Source: Phyllostachys edulis
Lineage: Eukaryota; Streptophyta; Magnoliopsida; Poales; Poaceae
Assembly: GCA_036346405.1 (NCBI GenBank)
Contig: CM070546.1
Span: forward strand, 104,910,826 to 104,974,825
Reading direction: 5' to 3'
Length of the DNA: 64,000 nt
Part shown: positions 20,470 through 30,199 of the stretch, piece by piece
How the letters are laid out: each line of letters opens with the position of its first letter
Numbering within the stretch: the stretch's first letter is position 1
Program-made: the position numbers and the translations under genes
The notes under the pieces: generated by a model
Told to the model about the DNA's origin: nothing
The model's input: the letters and a program-made list of their open reading frames with translations, nothing else
The model's database searches: none

Positions 20470-23400
20470 TCACAACTTTGATTTTACTGACAATCTTGTC
20501 CTCAACTCCTCAGCAACCGCATCAATGAACTCAATGGTGTTCAGATACTTATCTCGGCAAACACTGTACAATAACAAGGGAACCAATTAGTTAAGTCTTG
20601 TATATTGTTACTATAGGATACGAAAGAGAAGCGAGAATTACTTGGGCCCATGTATGAGAAGAGCTAGATCCTTTGTCATCTTTCCAGATTCCACTGTTCC
20701 CACACAAGCGGCTTCAAGTTTTTGTGTGAAATCTAACAGTCTTGTGTTGCCATCAAGCTTTGCCCTATCCAGGTGTTACACGTTAAGGCATAATGTCTCA
20801 ACTATAAATAAATCGAATACAGTCACTGTGGCATACATAATATTTACAAAAATAGCAAGAAAGAATATGTGAGCTTGAATACCACTGTTAAAGTGAAAAC
20901 TCTCACCAAAGTTTGAATGACGATTTTCTCAACTCTCCACATTAACAAAAAATAGAAGGTGTATGGCAATAGAACAAAATTAATATGAGAACTTTGTGTA
21001 AGGATTTATGATCGAGATAATGAGGTGAAAAGCAATCTCATCCTAGTTTCTATGGTTTCATTCACCCTTCATACCTATGTGCTAGTCCAGTCGACCATGC
21101 AAAGATTGAAGCGATGCTGTTTGTACTAGTTTCACCTCCTTTTTGGTGAACTCTATAATGGCGTGTGACTGTACCATGTGCAGCTTCAGCTTCAATGGTT
21201 CTACCATCAGGGCAAACCTAGAGCAATGCAAATTTTATTCGTTAAATTAAGCAGCGAGAAGCATATTTGTGACACCAGCTATTCCAACAGCAGAGTGTAA
21301 TCTAGAAGTATCCTCAATAGTGAAACATTATCTTAACGAATGGAGATGAGGCGCCTATGTTTGAACTTTGAAATAAACAGAGAGGAATGATGCATTCAGC
21401 AGGGAGTACACACACCAGAACAGATGTCATGAGACCTAGTGATCCAAAACCTGCAGCACAAGCAACACCATCCCACTCTTAGCAAAAAGTTATTATTTAT
21501 ATCAAGATAAAAGATCACAAGCCACAAAATATGTACATACTGAGCACAAACCTTGAGCAATTAGATCGCTCTGCACATCTCCATCATAGTTCTTGCAAGC
21601 CCAAACATAGCCACCTTCACTCTTAAGGGCATAGGCCACCATATCATCAATCAACCGATGTTCGTACCTGCCATAGCAGAAACTAATCAGGCACAAAAGG
21701 GGCAAAAAGGGCCCAATTAAATACCTAGCTGCAAGATAGACAGCAAATAGGTATACCATATGCCTGCATCCTCAAACCTGCCTCTCCATTTTGTTTCATA
21801 GTTCTCTTGGAATATATCTTTAAACCTGATATATGAGACAGTAAGACAAATAAGCAGAGTGATATTTCAATGTAAGGCATAAATGGATGTATGCCTGTAT
21901 GCCTATATCCAAATAAACTAAATAACATATGGTAATTGACTGTTGACCTTCCATCGTATTTTTTGAGGATTGTGTTCTTGGTACTAAGATAAAGTGGCCA
22001 TCTCTTCTGGTGAGCCATGTTCATAGAAGCTTCAGCAAATGCCCGAATAGACTATTTGAAATACAACATAAGATAAAAGATGTCAAGTTGAAAACCCCGT
22101 TCGAACAGACAGAGCATTAAAAGCTAGCTTGGCACAGGATATGATTAGCTAACCTCATCAGTATTATACATAGACAAAGCTACTCCACCCGCACCACTAA
22201 AGTTGAACACACCCAACTCTATTTGTTCCTCTCTGCCATCTGTGGCAGTTTTGAAGAGAAGATAAGAGTGTAAACATGACATTGACACAATGAATAACTT
22301 ATATTTAGTCACTGGAGTAAAATATTGATTGAGCCTTCTCAGTGGTACTTGGATATTGATGCAATGACAAGTTGACAACACATACTATAAGGTATGTTTA
22401 CATGCACAAAAGTTCTTTTACTCATATAAACTTATTCTGTTCAGTGTTCACATGTATCAACCATTTAATAGGTCCTGAAATAATGCATCTTATTATAATG
22501 GTAGTCAAGTCTATGTGCCAATATGGTGACCAAGGATCAAAATACCAGCACCGGGTAAAATCCTGCCGGGCGGCCGGTAACGGTTACCGGAAAACCCGGG
22601 AAAAACCCGGTTGAAATTCGTCTGAAGAAATTTAAATTTGGGATGTAACCGCCAGGATTTTGAATTTGAAATTTTTCGGCCGGTTTTTAGGATCTCGTTT
22701 CCCACCGGTAAATCCAGTAACCGGTGGTTATCGGCCGGTAACCGCCGGGATTTTGATCCATGATGGTGACACATGATGTCTATGCCGCAACCATGTCTCT
22801 ATTCTAAGAACACCAACAACATTTTTTATAGCCAAAGATGTAACACCCTAGCTCAAAATCCACTCAATGCCCAGACCACCGTGGGACGGACCCGCGCGCA
22901 CATAACACTCTATTTACACTTTCATCCTCGCTTCGAGTAAAAAGGTTAACCCAGAGGTGCTACGTTTGGACCCAACAGACATATACTACAACAACTCACT
23001 TTAGACAAGCAATGTGAGACTAATCCCACCACACAACTCCACATGGGCCACTTGGACCGCACCATGAGTAGATCGGGGTATTACATTCACCCCCCTAAAG
23101 GCTGATGCCCTCGGTAGCACATCACATACGTGGCAAATGCCCAGAACCACGCCTCAGTACATGTCTGTGCGTTCAGTACCAGCACATATGCTATGCCGTG
23201 TGTCAACTTCGGGCCCACACGCGCATGCAACATATGCCAGCGCCCCTGTCCCGTAAGCTCCCGTGCAACGAAGGTTGATACTCTGATACTATCTGTAACA
23301 CCCTAGCACAAAATCCGCTCAATGCCCAACCCATCGTGGGGAGGATCTGCGTATACATAGCACCCTACTTACACTTTCGTCCTTACTTCGTGCAAAAAAA

Positions 23401-26400
23401 GGTTAACCCAAAGATGCTACGTTTGGACCCAACAGATATTATATATTACTACAACTCAATTTAAACAAGTAATGTGAGACTAATCCCACCACACAACTCC
23501 ACATAGACCGCACTGCGAGCAGGCTGGGGTATTACAAAAGATGGCCATATGAAACAGAAATTAGAAGTCATTATTAATAGAACAAACACTATAGTGAGAT
23601 CAAGCTAACATGTAACCAATGCAAGCTGCTAACAATTCAGAGCATGCACCACTATCACAACATTAGTTGAATAACCAGATTTACTGAGTCACATACCGAA
23701 TATTAACTTAAGCTTCCCTGGCCCTCTAATAACTGTATCTGTTGCTCGGTATTGATCACCAAAAGCGTGCCTTCCAATGCATATGGGTTTTGTCCATCCT
23801 GGAAGCATAAAATATGTAGCATAAATATCAATGAGCTCCAAGTATTGGTGTGCAATACAGCCTCCATACCAGGCACAAGCCGAGGAATATTGTTGCAGAT
23901 GATTGGTTCGCGGAAAACAGTTCCTACAGAAATCAATGAGTTCGGCAGATATAAGTAATATGAAAACTTAGTAGCTGCATTGATAAAAATTCAAAATAGA
24001 ACGAAGATCGGATCCAAGAATCTCAATGAACAAATGTAACATAAATGAGCCACCAGTGAGAGGTTTACCATTCAAGATGTTCCTAATTGTCCCATTTGGA
24101 CTCTTCCACATAGTTTTTAAATTAAACTCTTTTACTCGTCCTTCATCTGTAAGCTCAGAAGTAGCATGGCACCAAATCAAAATAAACATGAGTGTCCAAA
24201 ATTACTGGTTAACACATCATGCTTATAAGTTAATGAGCCCAAATTCTGCTGAACATCACCTGGGGTGATAGTTGCACATTTGATGGCCACATTGTACCTG
24301 AAACAAAATTATAATAACTGAAGCAACTTAATTTAAAGGCTACAAATATAGAAACCACAAATAATACACATCCATTATGTATCAGTATAAATGACATCAC
24401 TGGCAGTCTGGCACACATGAGAATGCCTTCGTTTTACCAAATAATTGCTAGTTGAGACTACAGGGCGAAGAAGTTCAGCATAAAGCACCAATAATATCCA
24501 TTGCAGTAGAAAATACCAGAACCATACAAAAAGCATAACTTAATGGAGAAAAAGCAATACAACAAAGAATGGCCCAGAATTAAGAAGTTCAACAGCTGAG
24601 GCTTACTTTAGGGTAGCTTCTGCACTCTCTATTGTTACTTTGTCCCCAGTAGCATCACGGTTAGGTAGACCTAAGTCAAAGTATTTTACGTCCAAGTCCA
24701 GGAAAGGGAATATGAGCTGCATGATCAGATCGCATATTAAAAAATGTCTCTTAATGAAGATGCCAGCACTAAGAAACTCCACAGCACCAAAAAGTACAGC
24801 AAAACGAAATAAACACATAACATGACAAAGGAAAGGTTGTTGTGGGCTTTTGTTGGGTACGGATCCGAGGACCGAGAGTAGGGCACTCACCTCATCTAGC
24901 CGCCGGCAGAGCTCTTCCCTATCGAGGTAGCGAGGCTGTGAGACCTGATTAGCCAGGGAGACGAGGGATCGCCCTCCAAGCTCGGCCATGACTCTTCCCG
25001 ACGAACAAGGAGGCTATGATCTTTAGCCAATCGGTTAGGGACTAACTTTGTCCATTTCTTGTTTAATTGATAATGGACACATGCTATCCCTTTTATTGGG
25101 ATGACCCGACTTGATCTCTATGAAATAATCTATAAGGAAACTTATCTCTAACAATCCAATCTAATAATAACTTGCCTAACTAATAGATAATACCAAACAC
25201 CTAACAGATAAATTCCTAAATAATAAATCCCACCTAATACTTGCAGGCATTACTGTAGCACGAAGCCACAGTATACACACGCTACGGTACTCGTCCGGAT
25301 ATTGGGCCATAACATTACAGCCCTCACGACGAGGCAGCTCGTCCTCGAGCTGCAGTGGTGGTCACGGTTGAAGTCTTTGGTGGCCCCATGTTAATGAGAA
25401 GGTACGATGACGACGTCGCGTCACGTGGATGAGGAACAACGAAGCTCCAATGGACGGCAGTCATGTTGTCGAGTAAGACCTTCAGCTCTTCGCTGTTAGC
25501 CTTCAACTTCTCCAAGAGAGATGGTGAGGCACGGTCATAGTGAGTGGCTCTGATACCAAATGTTGTAGGCTTTAGTTGGGTACAGGTCCGAGGACCGAGA
25601 GTAGGGTACTTGCCCTCATCTAGCCGCCGGCAAGGCTCTTCCTTGTCGAGGTAGCGAGGCTTTGAGGCCTGATTAGCCGTGAAGGCGAAGCCCAACCGGG
25701 ACTCTTCCTGACGAAGAAGGAAGCTCTGATCTTTAGCCAACCGGTTATAGACTAACTTTGTTTATTTATTGCTTTATTGATAATTGATACATGCTATCCC
25801 TTTTATAGGGACGACCCGATTTGACCCCTAAGAAATAATCTATAGATAAACTTATCTCTAACAATCCAATCTGATAATAACTTGCCTAACTAATAGATAA
25901 TACCAAACACTTAATAGATAGATTCCTAAATAATAAATCCTACTAATATTTGTGGGCATTAATGTTCACGCGGCGCTACAGTACAGGCATGCTACGGTAC
26001 TTGTCTCGACTCTGGATATTGGGCCATAATAAAGGTGTTGAGCACTACGCTGAGGTAAGTATTCAATCAAAATCAAGAAAAATATATAAGGTTACAAGGA
26101 TGAAGGACATAACCTTATCTTTTATCCATTTCCAAATAACTCTCGTCATTTCATCACCTATGCAAAAAGAACATACAGTTACACTGAGTTATTTGCAATC
26201 ACTGCGGTCTGAGGTGACACAAGGATGATTCAGCTAGCAAAAAAATTCAATGTGCAACTTAAAGAGGCGTAAGCCTTAATCATGGGACTTTATCAGCACA
26301 TGAATTCCAAACGAGGAAGATATTGGCCTGAGTCCTGACATTTGGCATACAACAAGGGTCCAATCAAACAAGCCAGTAGATAAGTTCTATTTTAAGATAC

Positions 26401-27267
26401 ATCAAAGTCCAGTTAAACATTATTGAATTAAGTTCTGAGATTGGTATCTGGGTACACTGTACACAGTATGCCATGGAAGACACTGATGGTGCGGGCTCAA
26501 TTCGAAATGTTTTTCATCTGCCATGAGTATATCCTCCGCATGAATAATCATATTTTTCATCCAAGATACTGTATTGAAACAGTTATTTAAATATTTTCAC
26601 TTTTTGAACACATCCCAACTTGAAATTTTGGCCCCCCAAAAGAGGAACGTCTAGCTAATTCCAAGGCACTTTGGGCTCAGAAGTCAGAACTCCTCTAGTC
26701 GTCTTCAATAAACCTAAAATTTCAGCAATTCTAAGAATTACAGGTGCATACATAGCGAATTAGCGGGAAAAATAATTAAACAGACGAAAGTGCACATCGC
26801 CAATCCATCATGAAAGTATGAAACCCCCCAGATGTCTACATTCCAGCACCGACTTCATAAAAAATTCATATTTCGCAAGCAACAAGTCAGCCAAGGCTGC
26901 CTAGAGCATGAAACGAAAAGGCTAAAAATTGCTTCAGTAACACAGAAACTAAGCTCCAGTTCGACCGCGCATAGTCCGAAACTCCAAATCCAATTAAAGC
27001 GGCCTAATTCACCTCATCCACCATGGTACAATCAAACAATTCCCAAGCACAGCTCAGTCAAACGGTCCGCCAAACACACGCAGCGCCGCAAATTCAGAAT
27101 CTGAACAAGCTCTCATAGATCGTAGCGAAGCACGGTAATCAAGCGCGGGGGTTTCGATCGGAAGTGGGTGGGTGGGTGGGGTGGGGGGGGGGGAGAGGCG
27201 GGGATCGGAGATTCTCACCGTCCATCTCGACGATGGGGTTGGCGACCTCGATCTTCTCGAACTCCAT
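20470..27267 (-). CDS. ICDH: NADP-dependent isocitrate dehydrogenase, 15 exons
   Basis: Oxidatively decarboxylates isocitrate to 2-oxoglutarate with NADP+; cytosolic type, as it starts MEFEKIEVANPIVEMDG without a transit peptide. Exons in transcript order: 27267-27219, 26157-26114, 24716-24607, 24297-24260, 24146-24069, 23923-23870, 23798-23697, 22239-22154, 22051-21948, 21825-21757, 21667-21552, 21450-21416, 21217-21075, 20764-20642, 20563-20470. All junctions are GT-AG and in phase; 1245 nt give 414 residues, normal for the family. Active-site residues are present: SPNGTIRN (S96, N98, R102), R111, R134, Y141, K212, D252, D275, D279 and the NADP-binding HGTVTRHYR (309-317). Unusual changes include T338 in WSTGLAHR (normally WTRGLAHR) and WKWIKDK. 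Introns hold two TRIMs and a MITE. The start codon sits in a good context (GCGCCATGG). Confidence 0.93.
22531..22762. mobile_element. hAT-like MITE in isocitrate dehydrogenase intron 7
   Basis: Terminal CAAGGATCAAAAT and its inverse ATTTTGATCCATG bound 232 bp rich in CCGG/CCGGTAACCG motifs. A perfect 8-bp duplication, ATGGTGAC, flanks it (22523-22530 and 22763-22770), the size made by hAT transposases. No coding capacity. Confidence 0.85.
22839..23536 (-). mobile_element. TRIM element in isocitrate dehydrogenase intron 7 (complete)
   Basis: Two direct repeats, 22839-23085 (247 bp) and 23294-23536 (243 bp), both TGTAACACCCTAG...GGTATTACA, enclose only 208 bp. A perfect 5-bp duplication, AAAGA, flanks the whole (22834-22838, 23537-23541). 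Read on the minus strand there is a primer-binding-like GATAGTATCAGAG next to the 5' LTR and a polypurine tract TTTAGGGGGGTGAA before the 3' LTR. There is no open frame. This is a terminal-repeat retrotransposon in miniature, 698 bp long, mobilised in trans. It has the same orientation as the host gene. Confidence 0.92.
24603..24989 (-). other. Open frame joining TRIM LTR, intron and isocitrate dehydrogenase exon 3
   Basis: An ATG at 24989 inside the 3' LTR starts MAELGGRSLVSLANQ and stays open through the LTR end (24838), the remaining intron and the acceptor. It enters exon 3 in the correct frame (LIFPFLDLDVKYFDLGLP) as far as the exon 3 donor. If the LTR promoted transcription, a protein lacking residues 1-31 but with an LTR-derived N-terminus could be encoded. 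Whether it is ever transcribed cannot be told here. Confidence 0.6.
24838..26031 (-). mobile_element. TRIM-like element in isocitrate dehydrogenase intron 2 (complete)
   Basis: LTRs at 24838-25313 (3' LTR, minus strand) and 25561-26031 (5' LTR) are about 90% alike and enclose only 247 bp. The target-site duplication AAGGT is perfect (24833-24837, 26032-26036). TTTGGTATCAGAGCC, the initiator tRNA-Met primer site, directly adjoins the 5' LTR (25560-25546). The 5' LTR start carries one change (TATTATGG for TGTTATGG). Each LTR holds the frame GKEELCRRLDE-like sequence, and the interior has a short frame, but no gag or pol. Total length 1194 bp, same orientation as the gene. Confidence 0.93.
27165..27193 (+). 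repeat. G-quadruplex-type G-run beside exon 1
   Basis: GTGGGTGGGTGGGTGGGG followed by a run of 11 G lies about 25-50 bp inside intron 1 of isocitrate dehydrogenase, on the non-template side of the opposite strand (C-rich in the transcript). The pattern satisfies four G-runs with one-base loops. Confidence 0.75.
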
Positions 27268-27469
27268 GGCGCGGCTCTTGGCTCGCGGGATAGCCTGCTC
27301 CGGGACGAGAGGGAATTCGAGCTCTTCCAACCTGCGGAGTCTGGACTCTGGACTGGAGGCCGGAGAGCGGAGAGAACGAAGTACAAGCGACACGGCGGAG
27401 TTCGGCCGTGGTCCGTGGACTTGGGGCCTGTTTGGGGCGTGGCTTTTGGAATAAGCTGAAAGGGTCTGT

Positions 27470-27945
27470 TTGGGACTGCCGTAGAAAATGTTTGGGACTG
27501 CCGTAGTTTTTGTCGAAAGCAGTCGAACTTTTTTTTATTAAATAATCTTTTTTTAACTTTTATTTTAAAGTTAACCTCCGACGCACTTTATTTTTAAAAA
27601 TAACTTCTTTGATCACGCCACCACCCATGGTGTGACCAAACAACACTGTCACGCTAGGGCAAACTCTTGTCACGCTATAGAATAAGTCCGTGAAAAAACC
27701 TCTTTGGTCACGCCACCACCCATGGCGTGACCAAACAACACTGTCACGCCACCACCTATGGCGTGACAAGAGTTTGCCCTAAACGGACTAGCGTGGATAG
27801 TTGTTTGGTCACGCCATGGGCGTGGCGTGACCAAAGGGTTATTTTAGAAATAAAGTCTTACTGAAGTTAACTTTAAAATAAAAGATAAAAAAAGATTATT
27901 TAATAAAAAAAATTCAAAGCAGTCTAGTTGGACTGCTGTGTTGAA
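27470..27945. mobile_element. Fold-back MITE with internal GGTCACGCC palindromes
   Basis: Long inverted arms: the left arm (about 27515-27640) contains TTTTATTAAATAATC, then TTTTATTTTAAAGTTAAC; the right arm (about 27800-27935) is its inverse. Between them TGGTCACGCCAC and GGCGTGACCA alternate several times. The outer end has TGTTTGGGACTGCCGTAG twice in tandem (27470, 27490). No protein is encoded. Target-site duplication was not found, so the class is open; a Mutator-like MITE is possible. Confidence 0.7.
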
Positions 27946-28059
27946 CGTTGGGACGAAGATATTTAGTATTTGGCTGTCTGGTCTTTTGGTAGGTTGGTTA
28001 TAAATTCTGAGTCGAAAACTACCTGAAATACTCCTGAGGCAAATAATGGCTTATTTGAA

Positions 28060-28350
28060 ATTGTTTAACAACAATTGACGGCAATAACGACAAATAACGA
28101 TAATTAACAATAATTAACGACAACTAACTTGACGACAATCAAACGGCAACTACCATAATTAACGAGAATTACCGCAATTAGTGACAACTACCGCAATTAC
28201 GACGATTAACACAATTGATTGCAATTAACAACGATCAACGTAATTGACTGCAATTAACAATGACTGTCACAATTAACGACGATTAACGCAATTATCACAA
28301 TTGATCGGAATTAACACAATAGACTGTAATTAACGATAATTAACAATAAA
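28060..28350 (+). repeat. AATTAACGA-type minisatellite
   Basis: Some 25 variants of a 9-12 bp unit, (A)ATTAACGA / AACTACCGC / CAATTGACTGC, run for about 290 bp up to the LTR start at 28354. No coding potential. Confidence 0.8.
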
Positions 28351-28353
28351 TAA

Positions 28354-30136
28354 TGTAACATCCCAAAATTCACATTTTGGGAATATATAATAAAAATGCA
28401 TAGGGAAAATAATTTTGAGCACATTACATATGAAAATCTAACCATGTTTGATTTTTGAACTTTTGTTTAAAAGTAAATAATGAAACTCATATAAACACGC
28501 ACTTAAAAGAAATTTAGATAAAACAGAATAAACATAGTTGAGAGAATTATGTTGGGCATAATTGCTGAGGGAAAAATTTATTAAACAAATTATGTGAATT
28601 TTCATTATGAGTAACAAATGCAATCACATAAAAACAGAAGCTTGTAAGATTTTTCGAGAAAATCACAGACAAGATAAATTCCTGAAAAATTTATATAAAT
28701 AACTAAATTAGGTCAGGAGCTCTCACAAAAAATTTCATAAAATTTGGACCTTGTTTGGTCAGTATAAAAATTTAGTAAAGTCTCAGCTTTTAAATCCAAA
28801 ACCTAATCTAAAATATCTCTCTCACCTCTCACTGACGCGTGGGACCCACGGGCCAAAACCCTTCATCCACCTCCGCTCACCCTTGCCAACGCACGCTTGC
28901 GAGCGCATGGCCGATCACCCATGGATTTGCCGCGCCGCCCACCATTTTGGACCCCAACCGCTCCCATCACCTTTGTTGGTCTCCGCCTACCCCATCTATC
29001 CCATTAATGGCCGGTGTTCCTACGCAGATGGAGAATGCTGCGAGAAAACCCGAGACGGCCACCTGGGTCTCATCGTCCTTTTCACCATCATCTCGCTATT
29101 TAAAGCCTTCACTCTTGTGTCAAAACATCCTCTGTCCTTCTCCCCTCATTCCCCTTCCTATTTCTCTCCTCCTCCGAGCTCCATTTGAGCTAAGACCCGA
29201 AGGTCAGTGATGGCCATGGGCACCACCGCTCATGATGCTCCCAGCTGCCTCGATGAACCCTGACCCTTATCTTCATGTCCCTAATGATCTCCTCGATGTC
29301 TTCTATCCATCCCCTCACACTCTTCTTCCTTTTGTGCAGCTGAATCACCAGGAACGCGCGCAACATCGTCGTGTCTGGCGACGCTTAATGCACGGCCACC
29401 ATTCCCGTTTGTCGTTTCGGATGAACCAGTGAGCTCCTTTGCTAATAGACCGTGTCATCTCGTGTTCTAAACCCCAAGGATCTTTTACCCCCATTTAATT
29501 TGGCATTTCATCCGCAGGAACACTTCGCCGCCACCTTCTTCCTCACGCACGGCCAAAACCACCGCCACCGACGCCGATTCTCGTCTGGTGAGCTCTAGCC
29601 CAATTCATCGCATTGAGAGCATCCCCTTGACATCCCCTATCTGTCCCCACCACTCACCTTCACACTCTCTCTGTAGCATCGCCTACACGGTGACCTTCAC
29701 TGCGCCGCTTTGGGTCTACGCCGCCGGACTGCCTCAGCACCTCCCAAGCGCCACCAAGAGCTCCAGTGAGCTCCATGTGACCCCCTGATACTCGTGCTCT
29801 CCTTAGTCTAGCTCCTGTAGCACCTAAGCACAGTTGCACCATTTCTCCCTCACGACCGGCCACCGCGCGCCCTCGTCGCACCACTACTATGCCGCCCAAG
29901 CCCTGAAATCACCACCCTTAGCTTTGTTAGGCCGCCAACAACCCATTTTGGCCATGTCTTGGACCTCCCCGTGCCTGCATCGCCAGCAACGAGTAGCTCC
30001 TCTGCTACTCTGTTTGTTCGAGTGCCGACCTATGACATCCCAGTTTTCAAGGCTTTTTGAAAATTTGTAAAATAAAAATAACCATTTGGTTTTGTCGAAT
30101 TGCTAAAGCTTAACTTGGAAACTTTATCGTGTTGTA
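28354..30136 (+). mobile_element. Gypsy LTR, family Z copy 1 (plus strand)
   Basis: Starts TGTAACATCCCAAAATTC. The next 400 bp match the LTRs starting at 42716 (plus) and 53963 (minus): shared are TGATTTTTGAAC, AATGAAA and TCTCACAAAAA in order. The inner part is GC-rich with short frames and several gtgagct steps. The right boundary near 30136 is where CACTA protease-like sequence begins and is approximate. No gag follows, so this is a truncated or recombined copy. Confidence 0.6.
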
Positions 30137-30199
30137 GCGTGTACCGAAAAATTCATCCTGTGTGTTAGTTGGGCGCTCTTTCCATCGTATATTCCTTTG

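Noticed and set aside
27268..27393. N-terminal extension of isocitrate dehydrogenase (an Arg/Ser-rich transit peptide)
   Set aside because: The upstream frame is open and in phase, but its first codon at 27393 is GTG and no in-frame ATG is seen in the bases just upstream. The ATG at 27267 has a good context and gives the normal cytosolic length.
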